Assembly: GCF_014206875.1 (NCBI RefSeq)
Contig: NZ_JACIJO010000003.1
Location: 1,010,660-1,074,659 of the forward strand
Direction: 5' to 3'
DNA length: 64,000 nucleotides
Origin: Algoriphagus iocasae
GTDB taxonomy: Bacteria; Bacteroidota; Bacteroidia; Cytophagales; Cyclobacteriaceae
This document shows positions 34,322 to 42,580 of the stretch, one piece after another. The translations under genes and the position numbers were made by a program. The notes below the pieces were generated by a model. The model was not told the origin of the DNA. It made no database searches and saw only the letters and a list, made by a program, of their open reading frames with translations. Position 1 is the first letter of the stretch; the number at the start of each line of letters is the position of its first letter.

Positions 34322-35019
34322 CAGAAAAGGGATCCTTGAACGTTGACAGGTTTCACCGCTTGGATGGTTCCCCGTAACATGTCCTGAAGTAATTTTTGGA
34401 AGCCAGGTTGCCAATTGGAAGGATTGATCTTGATTTCCTTTCCTTCATACTCGATTGGCCCCATCATTTTTTCATAGCCGATGATCATACTCCAAACCGT
34501 GTAGAATGTGATTTCAGGCTGAAGTTCAGTTCGTATACTTCCGTCTTTTATTCCTTGACTCACCATCATTACACCAATTTTAGCAGGCTCATGATGGATC
34601 TCTAATAATTTTTGAAAATGAGTTGATTCTAAAATCAAAGGATTGATCTGATCTCTGGTTTCTGGATTATTATACTTTTTCATCAGGTCCAAAAAGTTAA
34701 GAATCGAATCGTAATAGACTTGATTTGCTTTGGCAAATGCAGGGATTTTAATGACCAATTCACTTAGCATTTCTAGGCCATTTTTTCCTTTGCTACGATA
34801 CACTTCCCTGAATTCATCCTTAAATTGATCAAAAGCTTTCTTTGTCAAAGCCATAAAAAGATCTTCTTTATTCTTATAATAAAAGTAGGTCAGACCTTTA
34901 CTGATTCCGGCATTTTTTGCCACATCTTCCATTCTCGTCGCCTGGAATCCTTTGCTTGTAAAAAGTGCAACAGCGGAATCCAGAATCAATTTTTCCTTGT
35001 TATTTTTTTCTCCGGCCAT
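34321..35019 (-). CDS. TetR/AcrR-family transcriptional regulator
   Basis: A 232-residue one-component repressor. The N-terminal helix-turn-helix is standard: ILDSAVALFTSKGFQATRMEDVAKNAGISKGLTYFYYKNKEDL (about 11-53). The C-terminal helical ligand domain (about 60-225) is unrelated to named subfamilies by eye. It is translationally coupled to the downstream amidohydrolase lipoprotein by TGATG, so it may control that enzyme and itself. Confidence 0.93.
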   Translation of the reverse strand: MAGEKNNKEKLILDSAVALFTSKGFQATRMEDVAKNAGISKGLTYFYYKNKEDLFMALTKKAFDQFKDEFREVYRSKGKNGLEMLSELVIKIPAFAKANQVYYDSILNFLDLMKKYNNPETRDQINPLILESTHFQKLLEIHHEPAKIGVMMVSQGIKDGSIRTELQPEITFYTVWSMIIGYEKMMGPIEYEGKEIKINPSNWQPGFQKLLQDMLRGTIQAVKPVNVQGSLF

Positions 35020-35112
35020 TAATATTTTGAGTTCGTTTCTTAATACTCAAAGATATTAAACTTCGGTCAAAGTATGAGGAAAAGGAATTTATTATTCTAG
35101 AGAAAAAATAAA

Positions 35113-35145
35113 AAAAAGGCCTCAATTTTAAAATTAAGGCCTTTT
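35113..35145 (-). terminator. Terminator of tyrS
   Basis: Stem AAAAAGGCCT / AGGCCTTTTT (35113-35122 and 35136-35145) with A/T flanks, 22 bases beyond the tyrS stop. Confidence 0.88.
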
Positions 35146-35166
35146 TAAAGTTTGAATTTTGTTCAA

Positions 35167-36459
35167 CTACTTGATTTCTATGATGTAGTAATTTTTCTTT
35201 CCTTTCTGCACCAGCAAATATTTTCCTTGCAATAATTCGAATGAAATACCTGCGTTTGGATCAGTTAACTTTTCCTTGTTGATACTTACTCCACCACCTT
35301 GGATCATTTTTCTAGCTTCACCTTTTGAAGAGAAAATTACTCCTTGGCTAGCTTCTCCGAAAATATCCAAAACTGTTTCAAAGCTTGGATATTCAGATTG
35401 GCTTATCTGAACTTGAGGAACTCCATCAAATACCTGAAGGAAAGTTCTTTCGTCCAAAGCAGCTAGATCTTCTGTAGAGGATTTGCCAAATAAAATTGAA
35501 GAAGCTTTCACTGCCATTTCATAATCTTCCTGGCTATGGACCATGATGGTTACATTTTTGGCAATCTCTTTTTGAAGAACTCTCAAATGTGGAGCTTCGG
35601 CATGTTCTGCTTCTAATTTCTCGATTGTTTCTTGATCCAAAACAGTGAAAATGCGGATGTATTTTGATGCATCTTCATCGGATACATTCAACCAAAACTG
35701 ATAAAAAGCATATGGGGAAGTTTTCTCTGGATCCAGCCATACAGAACCACCTTCAGTTTTACCGAATTTAGTTCCATCAGCTTTTGTGATGAGAGGAACG
35801 GTTAAGGCATAAGCACTTCCGCCACCCATTCTTCGGATTAATTCAGTTCCAGTCACGATGTTACCCCATTGATCAGAACCACCTAACTGGATCGAGCAAT
35901 TTTCATTTTTCCAAAGATGGTAGAAATCGTAGCCTTGAATTAATTGATAACTGAATTCAGTGAATGAAAGGCCATTTCCATCTTCCAATCTTCTTTTGAC
36001 AGAATCTTTGGACATCATGTAGTTGACCGTGATATGCTTTCCAACATCTCTGATAAACTCCAAGAAACTGAATTGAGACATCCAGTCATAGTTATTTACC
36101 AATTCAGCTTTATTTCCGCCGTCGCCGCTGAAATCCAAAAATTTTGATAGTTGAGACTGAATGCAAGCCACATTATGATCCAGCGTTTCCTTATTTAAAA
36201 GGTTTCTTTCGGCTGATTTGAAGGAAGGGTCGCCTATCATTCCGGTAGCTCCACCCACTAAAGCAAATGGCTTATGTCCAGCTCTTTGGAAGTGCAAAAG
36301 AGTCATTACACCTACCAAGTGACCAATGTGTAAAGAGTCGGCTGTCGGGTCAAATCCCAGATATGCAGAAGCCATTCCTTTTGCCAAATGTTCTTCTAAT
36401 TCTGGAGTCATATCTTGGAGCATTCCTCTCCAGCGCAATTCCTCTATAAATGGTTTCAT
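35167..36459 (-). CDS. tyrS: Tyrosyl-tRNA synthetase
   Basis: Class I synthetase that charges tRNA-Tyr. The 430-residue protein has the HIGH motif (44-47, HIGHLVG), the tyrosine-pocket segment QLGGSDQWGNI (191-201), and the KMSKS equivalent KFGKT (231-235). A C-terminal S4-like RNA-binding domain is seen at about 360-430 (VSINKEKLTDPNAG). Length is normal for bacterial TyrRS of the TyrS type. It is divergent from the tricorn-like gene and is a single-gene unit. Confidence 0.97.
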   Translation of the reverse strand: MKPFIEELRWRGMLQDMTPELEEHLAKGMASAYLGFDPTADSLHIGHLVGVMTLLHFQRAGHKPFALVGGATGMIGDPSFKSAERNLLNKETLDHNVACIQSQLSKFLDFSGDGGNKAELVNNYDWMSQFSFLEFIRDVGKHITVNYMMSKDSVKRRLEDGNGLSFTEFSYQLIQGYDFYHLWKNENCSIQLGGSDQWGNIVTGTELIRRMGGGSAYALTVPLITKADGTKFGKTEGGSVWLDPEKTSPYAFYQFWLNVSDEDASKYIRIFTVLDQETIEKLEAEHAEAPHLRVLQKEIAKNVTIMVHSQEDYEMAVKASSILFGKSSTEDLAALDERTFLQVFDGVPQVQISQSEYPSFETVLDIFGEASQGVIFSSKGEARKMIQGGGVSINKEKLTDPNAGISFELLQGKYLLVQKGKKNYYIIEIK

Positions 36460-36485
36460 CTAAGTCTTCTGATTTTTTCGAGTGG

Positions 36486-36493
36486 CAAATATA
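36486..36493 (-). promoter_or_regulatory. Candidate -7 box of tyrS
   Basis: Reads TATATTTG on the minus strand (exact TAnnTTTG), 26 bases ahead of the tyrS start. No T-box-like structure is visible; the leader would be only about 20 bases. Confidence 0.5.
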
Positions 36494-36652
36494 GCTTTCC
36501 TGATCGAAGCGAGGAAAAAAAGGAGAATCGAATCCAGATTTTTTCAGGTAATAAATATTTGTACGACCAAACAAAACTTTCTCCATTCAAAATTTCCTAC
36601 TGAAATGACAGTGAAAAATTTATTTACTTTATGGGAAATCAATTCATCTTCT

Positions 36653-39600
36653 ATGAGATCAATATTTTATTCTTTATCCCTTTTCCTAATGGTAACCTTA
36701 GGAATTCAAACTTCTGCGCAGACCACACCAAAATGGTTGCGTTACCCAGCGATTTCCCCGGATGGGTCTCAGATTGCTTTTACCTTCAAAGGTGATCTTT
36801 ATTTAGTTTCCAGTGCTGGAGGAAATGCAAAACAAATCACTTTTCATGAGGCACATGATTACAAGCCTGTCTGGAGTAAGGATGGGAATCAGATAGCTTT
36901 TGCTTCTGATAGATATGGGAATTTTGATGTGTTCATAATGGATGCTACTGGAGGTCCTGCAACTAGATTGACTTACCATTCTAATGATGAACAGCCTTTT
37001 GATTTCTCAGCGGATGATCAGCAAGTCATTTTTGGAGCTACGAGAATGGATATTGCGGAGCATAGACAATACCCGACAGGATCTCAACCTGAGTTGTATC
37101 AAGTTCCAAGGAAAGTTGGCCGTGTAGATCAGGTTTGGACGATTCCTGCTGAATACGTTCAGACAAGCAAAGATGGTAGTAAGATCATTTACCATGATAA
37201 AAAAGGTGGTGAAAACGAATGGAGAAAGCATCACCAATCGGGTATTGCTAGAGATATCTGGATCTATGATGCCCAAAATAATTCCCATACCATGCTGACA
37301 GAGTTTTATGGAGAAGATAGAAACCCTGTTTTTTCACCGGATGAGAATGAGATTTATTATTTGAGCGAGCAAAATGGAAGTTTTAATGTGTTCTCAATGC
37401 CTGTTTCCAATCCTAAACAGACGACTGCTTTGACCAATTTTGAAGGTTTTCCTGTAAGGTTTTTAACCATTTCAAAAGACGGATTGATGAGCTTTGGTTA
37501 TGATGGAGAACTTTACACCTTAAGAAAAGGTGAAACTCCAAAGAAATTAGAAGTAAGTATTCAGACTCAGGCAATCAGTAATTCTGACTCGTTTATTGCA
37601 ATTAATGGAGGTGTTAGAGAGATGGCTATTTCCCCAAATGGAAAGGAAATTGCATTTATAGCAAGGGGAGAGGTCTTTGTTACTTCAGTGGATGGATCAC
37701 TTACCAAAAGAATCACCAACACCCCTGAGCAAGAAAGTTTCGTGGAATTTGCCCCTGATGGCAAATCCGTGATTTATTCCAGTGAAAGAAATGGAAAGTG
37801 GAGTATTTATGAATCTTCCATAGTAAGGGAAGAGGAGCCATTTTTCTTTGCAGCTACTCTGGTAGAGGAAAAGCCATTGATATCTTTAGATGTCGATGCT
37901 TATGTGGGTAAATATTCTCCTGACGGAAAGAAAATAGCCTATATAGAAAATAGAAGATCAGTGAAAATCTTGGATGTTGCCAGTAAGGAAACAATAACAC
38001 TGTTGACTCCAGACGAGCTTTTCCACATGAGAGATGGAGATCAATATTTTACTTGGTCACCGGATAGCAAATGGCTTTTAGCAACATATAGACCAACCAT
38101 GGCAAATTCTGAAGTGGTATTATTGGATGCTTCTGGAAAACTGCCTATGAGAAATTTGACAAAAAGTGGGTACGGAGACAATCAGGCCGTTTGGGTGAAT
38201 GATGGGAAACAAATGCTATGGTTTTCTAATCGTGATGGTTTGAGAAGTTACGCGACTAGCGGACAAAGCCAAGATGATGTTTACACTTTGTTTTTTGACA
38301 AAGAAGCTTGGGATAAATTCAGACTTTCTAAAGAAGACTTTGATTTGATGAAAGAGATCGAAAAGTCGAATAAAAAAGAGGAAGAAGATAAGTCTAAAAC
38401 CGATAAAAAGGATGAGAAAAAAGAGGTTAAACTACTTCAGTTTGACTGGGATGGAATCGATGAAAGAAAAGCTCGATTGACGATCCATTCTTCAAATTTA
38501 GGTGATGCTGTGTTGTCAAAGGACGGTGAGAAGCTGTATTATTTGACCAGCTTTGAGAAAGGAATGAACCTTTGGAGTACCAATCTTAGAACCAAAGAAA
38601 CGAAACAGGAAATTGCTCTTGGAGCGAATTATGGGAGTTTGGCTTGGGATAAGGATATGAAAAACCTCTTTTTGCTTTCCAACGGGAGTATTTCAAAAAT
38701 CAACCCAGAATCCATGAAAAAGGAGAATGTTCAGATTTCTGGTGAAATGACTTTTGATGCCATTGCAGAAAGAGAATACATGTTTGAACATATCTGGCTG
38801 AGGACAAAAGGGATTTTTTATACCCCGGATATGCATGGAGTGGATTGGGAAGCAGCAAAGGTTGCTTATGAAAAGTATCTTCCTAGTATCGGAAATAGCT
38901 ATGAGTTTGCTGAGATGATTTCAGAAATGATCGGTGAACTTAATGTTTCCCATGCTGGAGCTAGATATTCCAGAAGTATTCCAATGGCTGATGCTACATC
39001 TTCTTTAGGGATTTTCTGGGATTATGGATACGATGGTGAAGGCATCAAAATAAAGGAAATAATTGCCGGAGGTCCTTTGGACAAAGCAGATTTAGAGATT
39101 GAACCAGGAATGGTGATTCAGAAAATTGACGGAATACCTGTTTCAGCAGATCAGGATTTTGCCAAATTCCTCAATCGAAAAGCAGACAAATTCACATTGC
39201 TGGATATCCTAAATCCTGGAAATGGAGATTCTAAACAAATCACTGTTAAGCCAATTACTTTAGGTGCAGAAAATCAGCTTTTATACAAGCGTTGGGTGAA
39301 GAAAAACCAAGTTGAGGTAGATAGCTTAAGCAATGGCAAATTGGGCTATGTTCATATTCCGGGTATGAGCGATGGGCCTTATAGAAATGTTTATGAAGAA
39401 ATGATGGGTAAGTATCACGATACTGAAGGAGTAATCGTGGATACTCGTTTTAACGGTGGGGGAGATTTGGTTGCAGATTTGGCGATGTTCTTTACCGGAG
39501 AAAAGTTTCTGACCTATGCGACAGAAGCAAAAGAAGTGGGTTACGAACCAACAGCTAGATGGACAAAACCTACCTTGGCGATGTTTAATGAAGCCAATTA

Positions 39601-39889
39601 TTCTGACGGACACTGTTTTGCTTGTGGCTATACAGATTTAGAAATTGGAAAAACAGTGGGGATGCCAACTCCAGGTACTTGTTCATTTGCAGGATGGGAA
39701 GGTTTGCCTGATGGAGGACGATGGGGAGCTGTACCGATCTCTGCCAAGAATAAAGCAGGAGAGTGGTTAGAAAACAATGAAACCAGACCTCAATTTATTG
39801 TAAAAAATATGCCTGGGAAAATCGATCAAGGGGTAGATCAGCAATTAGAAAAGGCAATTGAAGAGTTAATGAAAGATGTCCAAAAATAA
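36653..39889 (+). CDS. Exported tricorn-like S41 peptidase with beta-propeller and PDZ domain
   Basis: A 1078-residue protein. The ATG at 36653 gives a signal peptide ending T-S-A-Q; upstream in-frame starts add 16 or 57 residues of no sense. WD40-like PD40 repeats (ISPDGSQIAF, FSADDQQVIF, FSPDENEIYYL and others) span about 25-690, a PDZ domain about 770-860, and the S41 peptidase domain about 880-1078. The likely nucleophile is Ser984 in NYSDGHCFACGYT, in the place of tricorn's SDGD motif. It probably degrades peptides in the periplasm. A bidirectional terminator follows. Confidence 0.92.
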   Translation: MRSIFYSLSLFLMVTLGIQTSAQTTPKWLRYPAISPDGSQIAFTFKGDLYLVSSAGGNAKQITFHEAHDYKPVWSKDGNQIAFASDRYGNFDVFIMDATGGPATRLTYHSNDEQPFDFSADDQQVIFGATRMDIAEHRQYPTGSQPELYQVPRKVGRVDQVWTIPAEYVQTSKDGSKIIYHDKKGGENEWRKHHQSGIARDIWIYDAQNNSHTMLTEFYGEDRNPVFSPDENEIYYLSEQNGSFNVFSMPVSNPKQTTALTNFEGFPVRFLTISKDGLMSFGYDGELYTLRKGETPKKLEVSIQTQAISNSDSFIAINGGVREMAISPNGKEIAFIARGEVFVTSVDGSLTKRITNTPEQESFVEFAPDGKSVIYSSERNGKWSIYESSIVREEEPFFFAATLVEEKPLISLDVDAYVGKYSPDGKKIAYIENRRSVKILDVASKETITLLTPDELFHMRDGDQYFTWSPDSKWLLATYRPTMANSEVVLLDASGKLPMRNLTKSGYGDNQAVWVNDGKQMLWFSNRDGLRSYATSGQSQDDVYTLFFDKEAWDKFRLSKEDFDLMKEIEKSNKKEEEDKSKTDKKDEKKEVKLLQFDWDGIDERKARLTIHSSNLGDAVLSKDGEKLYYLTSFEKGMNLWSTNLRTKETKQEIALGANYGSLAWDKDMKNLFLLSNGSISKINPESMKKENVQISGEMTFDAIAEREYMFEHIWLRTKGIFYTPDMHGVDWEAAKVAYEKYLPSIGNSYEFAEMISEMIGELNVSHAGARYSRSIPMADATSSLGIFWDYGYDGEGIKIKEIIAGGPLDKADLEIEPGMVIQKIDGIPVSADQDFAKFLNRKADKFTLLDILNPGNGDSKQITVKPITLGAENQLLYKRWVKKNQVEVDSLSNGKLGYVHIPGMSDGPYRNVYEEMMGKYHDTEGVIVDTRFNGGGDLVADLAMFFTGEKFLTYATEAKEVGYEPTARWTKPTLAMFNEANYSDGHCFACGYTDLEIGKTVGMPTPGTCSFAGWEGLPDGGRWGAVPISAKNKAGEWLENNETRPQFIVKNMPGKIDQGVDQQLEKAIEELMKDVQK

Positions 39890-39928
39890 ACTGGTGTCTG
39901 GGATGAGTTTTTAAAACTCTTATTCAAT

Positions 39929-39964
39929 AAAAAACCTGACCATTTCCATGGTCAGGTTTTTTTT
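39929..39964. terminator. Bidirectional terminator after the S41 gene
   Basis: Stem CCTGACCAT / ATGGTCAGG with loop TTCC, flanked by an A-tract and a T-tract of eight. It serves the S41 gene (+) and the BlaI-type gene (-). Confidence 0.92.
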
Positions 39965-39977
39965 GAGGCTTATTTTC

Positions 39978-40307
39978 TTACTGATAATCCTTTGTATTTA
40001 AAGTCTCATCATTTTTGAAGAAAGAAGTAAGTTTTCCAAAAGAATTTTCGAAGTAACCTTCAAGCATTTTTTTGATGATAAAGGTTCTGTATTCATCTTT
40101 AGAAACAATCGGAAAATACTCGTGACTTTTTCCATAAGATTTATGACTTACAAATCCCTTTCTTTCCAGAATTCTTACAATTGTCGAAACAGTGTTGTAA
40201 GCAGGTTTTGGTTCAGTCATTGCTGCAAGGATGTCCTTCACAAATCCTCTTTCGATTTCCCACAAGATCTGCATGATCTCTTCTTCTGCTCTAGTTAATG
40301 GTTTCAT
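39978..40307 (-). CDS. BlaI/MecI/CopY-family transcriptional repressor
   Basis: A 109-residue winged-helix repressor: LTRAEEEIMQILWEIERGFVKDI, then PAYNTVSTIVRILERKGFVSHKSYGKSHEYFP (recognition helix and wing, about 35-72), then a short dimerisation tail. It is shorter than typical BlaI (about 125 aa). The usual partner, a BlaR1/M56 membrane peptidase, is absent next to it. An upstream TTACA-N7-TGTAA dyad may be its own operator. The protein may respond through an M56 peptidase elsewhere or act alone. Confidence 0.9.
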   Translation of the reverse strand: MKPLTRAEEEIMQILWEIERGFVKDILAAMTEPKPAYNTVSTIVRILERKGFVSHKSYGKSHEYFPIVSKDEYRTFIIKKMLEGYFENSFGKLTSFFKNDETLNTKDYQ

Positions 40308-40365
40308 ATGATTTTAGGCGTTAAGTTTAAAACGGAAGAAAATTATTCGTTTAGTTTCACAAAAA

Positions 40366-40373
40366 CAAAAATA
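40366..40373 (-). promoter_or_regulatory. Candidate -7 box of the BlaI-type gene
   Basis: Reads TATTTTTG on the minus strand (exact TAnnTTTG), 58 bases ahead of the start codon and close to the dyad at 40397-40413. Confidence 0.45.
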
Positions 40374-40396
40374 GCTTTAGTTTTATTCTCTTTTTT

Positions 40397-40413
40397 TTAC
40401 AAGTAAAATGTAA
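40397..40413. promoter_or_regulatory. Candidate BlaI-type operator dyad
   Basis: TTACA (40397-40401) and TGTAA (40409-40413) form a perfect dyad around seven bases. The TACA/TGTA half-sites resemble known BlaI/MecI operators, and the dyad lies just upstream of the -7 box of the BlaI-type gene. Confidence 0.4.
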
Positions 40414-40447
40414 TTAATACAAAGGAACGCCTAAAATAGTGCTAAAA

Positions 40448-40471
40448 AAAAGCCTCCATTTGGAGGCTTTT
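40448..40471 (-). terminator. Terminator of the acyl-CoA desaturase gene
   Basis: Stem AAAAGCCTCC / GGAGGCTTTT around loop ATTT, with further T on the minus strand (A run at 40444-40451 on the plus strand). Confidence 0.88.
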
Positions 40472-40478
40472 GATCTTC

Positions 40479-41228
40479 TTAAGTAGTGCGCAATTTGATA
40501 ATTTTCGTTGCGTGCAAGAGTTTGACAATTGGATATGTCGGATCAAATTCATACCATTTTACAGCAAAATTGGGTCTATTTGGTAATTTATGATGATTAT
40601 TTTGAAATAATTCCCCAAGCATTAACACGTCTAATAATAAGCTGTTTTTAGACTTATCGTTGTTGTCAAAGTTTGCATATCCATATTTATGACCGCTCCA
40701 GTTAACAATTGCTCCGTGAACAGGTCCCATCAAAAAGTGAATAGGAAGTAAGAAGTACATCCACCAGTGTGTTCCTGGCAATTCAAATACTGAAATACAA
40801 AGAACGTAGATCAAAACATACAATAATCCCCAAGCTACTCTGATGTACATCGTGTCTGCAAACTTGTCAAACTTGTTCCAGTCAGGGATGTCTTTTGAAA
40901 AACGCTCTTCAGGAGTTAATTTGAAACTGAAGTAATCATTGTAAATATTTTTTGTCTTCCACATCATGGTGAATAAATTCTCTGTGTGGTGCGGACTATG
41001 CGGATCTTTTGGGGTATCGGAATAAGCATGGTGCATTCTGTGAAGAATTGCATAAGCCCGAGGTGATAAATAGGAACTACCTTGCCAAAACCAAGTGAAT
41101 AGGTAAAAAAAGCGTTCCCAGTACTTACTCATCACAAACATTTGATGCGCAGCATAACGATGTAGAAAGAAACTCTGGCAAAACAGGGAGAAATACCAGT
41201 GCATTAAGAAGAAGATAATTATGATCAC
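40479..41228 (-). CDS. Acyl-CoA desaturase (membrane fatty acid desaturase)
   Basis: Introduces a double bond, usually delta-9, into acyl chains; membrane-bound di-iron enzyme. The three histidine boxes are complete: HRYAAH (23-28), HRMHH (63-67) and NNHHKLPN (about 215). Four hydrophobic segments surround them. The 249-residue length is shorter than eukaryotic SCD but fits the bacterial form. It is a single gene with its own terminator and a candidate -7 box at 41256-41263. It should tune membrane fluidity. Confidence 0.93.
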   Translation of the reverse strand: MIIIIFFLMHWYFSLFCQSFFLHRYAAHQMFVMSKYWERFFYLFTWFWQGSSYLSPRAYAILHRMHHAYSDTPKDPHSPHHTENLFTMMWKTKNIYNDYFSFKLTPEERFSKDIPDWNKFDKFADTMYIRVAWGLLYVLIYVLCISVFELPGTHWWMYFLLPIHFLMGPVHGAIVNWSGHKYGYANFDNNDKSKNSLLLDVLMLGELFQNNHHKLPNRPNFAVKWYEFDPTYPIVKLLHATKIIKLRTT

Positions 41229-41255
41229 TACTTGTGGGATTTTAATTTAATTCTG

Positions 41256-41263
41256 CAAATATA
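41256..41263 (-). promoter_or_regulatory. Candidate -7 box of the desaturase gene
   Basis: Reads TATATTTG on the minus strand (exact TAnnTTTG), 27 bases ahead of the start at 41228. Confidence 0.5.
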
Positions 41264-41371
41264 AGCTACTCAAACAAAAAAAAGTTTACTTTTTAGATGA
41301 GACTTGGGATCTTTGACATGATAAATGTCAGGATTTTAGATTCTTTTCATGTTTCACCTTAATTTTATTCC

Positions 41372-41740
41372 ATGGGAAACCAGTCAAAAGCCAGTTCATT
41401 TTTAGTTAAAATTCTCATTGGAGGAATTTCAGTTTTGATTGCTGAGTTCTTTTTGAAAGGTATTCATATTGATACTTTTATGACAGGTTTTATATTGGCC
41501 GCTGTCATCATTTTGATCAATTTATTAATTAAGCCAATTCTGGTTTTTTTAACTTTTCCAATTACCATTATTACGTTAGGTTTGTTTTTATTGGTTATCA
41601 ATGCTGGAGTCATCATAATAGCTGACCGGATTATTCCGGGATTTGAGGTGGATGGTTTCTGGTGGGCATTATTATTTTCAATTGTTTTGAGCATTATTAA
41701 TTCCCTTTTTGGAAATAGCTTGGATGCTGATGAAAAGTGA
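41372..41740 (+). CDS. Phage-holin-4-like (PF04020 type) membrane protein
   Basis: A 122-residue protein with four close hydrophobic segments and the features of the widespread bacterial YvlD/holin_4_2 family: INLLIKPILVFLTFPITIITLGLFLLVINAGVI followed by GFWWALLFSIVLSIINSL. Despite the family name it is a common chromosomal membrane protein and no phage gene is nearby. Its role is not known. A single gene; the next 219 bases (41741-41959) are AT-rich with no feature I can identify. Confidence 0.85.
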   Translation: MGNQSKASSFLVKILIGGISVLIAEFFLKGIHIDTFMTGFILAAVIILINLLIKPILVFLTFPITIITLGLFLLVINAGVIIIADRIIPGFEVDGFWWALLFSIVLSIINSLFGNSLDADEK

Positions 41741-41959
41741 AATTTTACCGTTTTCCATGAATAATTATCCCTTTTGGAACTAAAAAAATATAAAAATCAA
41801 AGTTTTTCTTTACTTAGTTCTATTCATTTAATCAAAATTATCTTTTAAAGAATGATGATTTTATTTTATTCGTTTAGATTTTGAATGTATATTAATCATC
41901 TATTTACTACTATTGAGTTTTAAATAAAACCACCTGACTAGGTTTAATAAATTTTAGAG

Positions 41960-42526
41960 ATGTCAAACATTAATGCAGGATTCGATCCAAAACATATAGA
42001 AGACCTTAAGGCAGAATTGAAAAAAACGGGAAAGTCTTTCAAGATTATTCCTGATGAGGAAAATTCTGATGAGTTCGTAAACTTTTATTTCATAGGAATG
42101 TATGAAGGCAAAGAAGTGATTTACGATGCTGCACTTTACACCTTAAGATTACATCATGCCAGTGAAGTCTATGAGATTGCTGAGCATGAAGCTGCCAAAA
42201 AATTCCCCAATTTTAACGGAATTTCCTACGAGGAAGATGAGAATGGAAACATGCTTCCACTCACCAGTGAGCAAGAAGAAGTAGGTTGGTTTATCACAGA
42301 AATGATCATGGAGATGGAAGAGGAGGAGACTGTGAAAGTCCAGGAGTTTATCGACATCGATACCCACCATGATTTCGGAATAGGTTTAGATGCAGCTATC
42401 AATGTTGAATACATCAATGACGATGTCATTACCAAATTCATCAAAGAATTTAATGACGATACGCTGGATTTGGATGACACCATGTATGCATTTCAATCTG
42501 AAGAAGAAGATATCGAAGGAGATTAA
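41960..42526 (+). CDS. Acidic conserved-looking hypothetical protein
   Basis: A 188-residue cytosolic protein with strong acidic bias, most of all in the segments EENSDEF, EEDENGN, MEMEEEETVK and the C-terminal FQSEEEDIEGD. It has no signal peptide or membrane helix. Predicted pattern is mixed alpha/beta with a helix-rich middle (TLRLHHASEVYEIAEHEAAKKF). I do not recognise a family. It is transcribed alone and ends 25 bases before a strong terminator hairpin. Confidence 0.75.
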   Translation: MSNINAGFDPKHIEDLKAELKKTGKSFKIIPDEENSDEFVNFYFIGMYEGKEVIYDAALYTLRLHHASEVYEIAEHEAAKKFPNFNGISYEEDENGNMLPLTSEQEEVGWFITEMIMEMEEEETVKVQEFIDIDTHHDFGIGLDAAINVEYINDDVITKFIKEFNDDTLDLDDTMYAFQSEEEDIEGD

Positions 42527-42551
42527 TCTTTCGTCAAAACATTAACAAATC

Positions 42552-42580
42552 ACGCTTGTTTAAACACAAGCGTTTTTTTT
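42552..42580 (+). terminator. Terminator abutting the next start codon
   Basis: Stem ACGCTTGT / ACAAGCGT with loop TTAAAC and a run of eight T (42573-42580). The ATG of the HDAC-family gene begins at the very next base, 42581. Confidence 0.85.

Noticed and set aside
34322..34414. N-terminal extension of the amidohydrolase
   Set aside because: It lies within the TetR gene in another frame and hides the lipoprotein signal.
36482..36652. N-terminal extension of the tricorn-like protein
   Set aside because: No signal peptide at those starts and composition unlike the rest; ATG 36653 gives a clear signal peptide.
41372..41740. Holin-like protein as sign of a prophage
   Set aside because: No integrase, lysin, capsid or tail gene is near, and this holin_4_2-type family is common on chromosomes.
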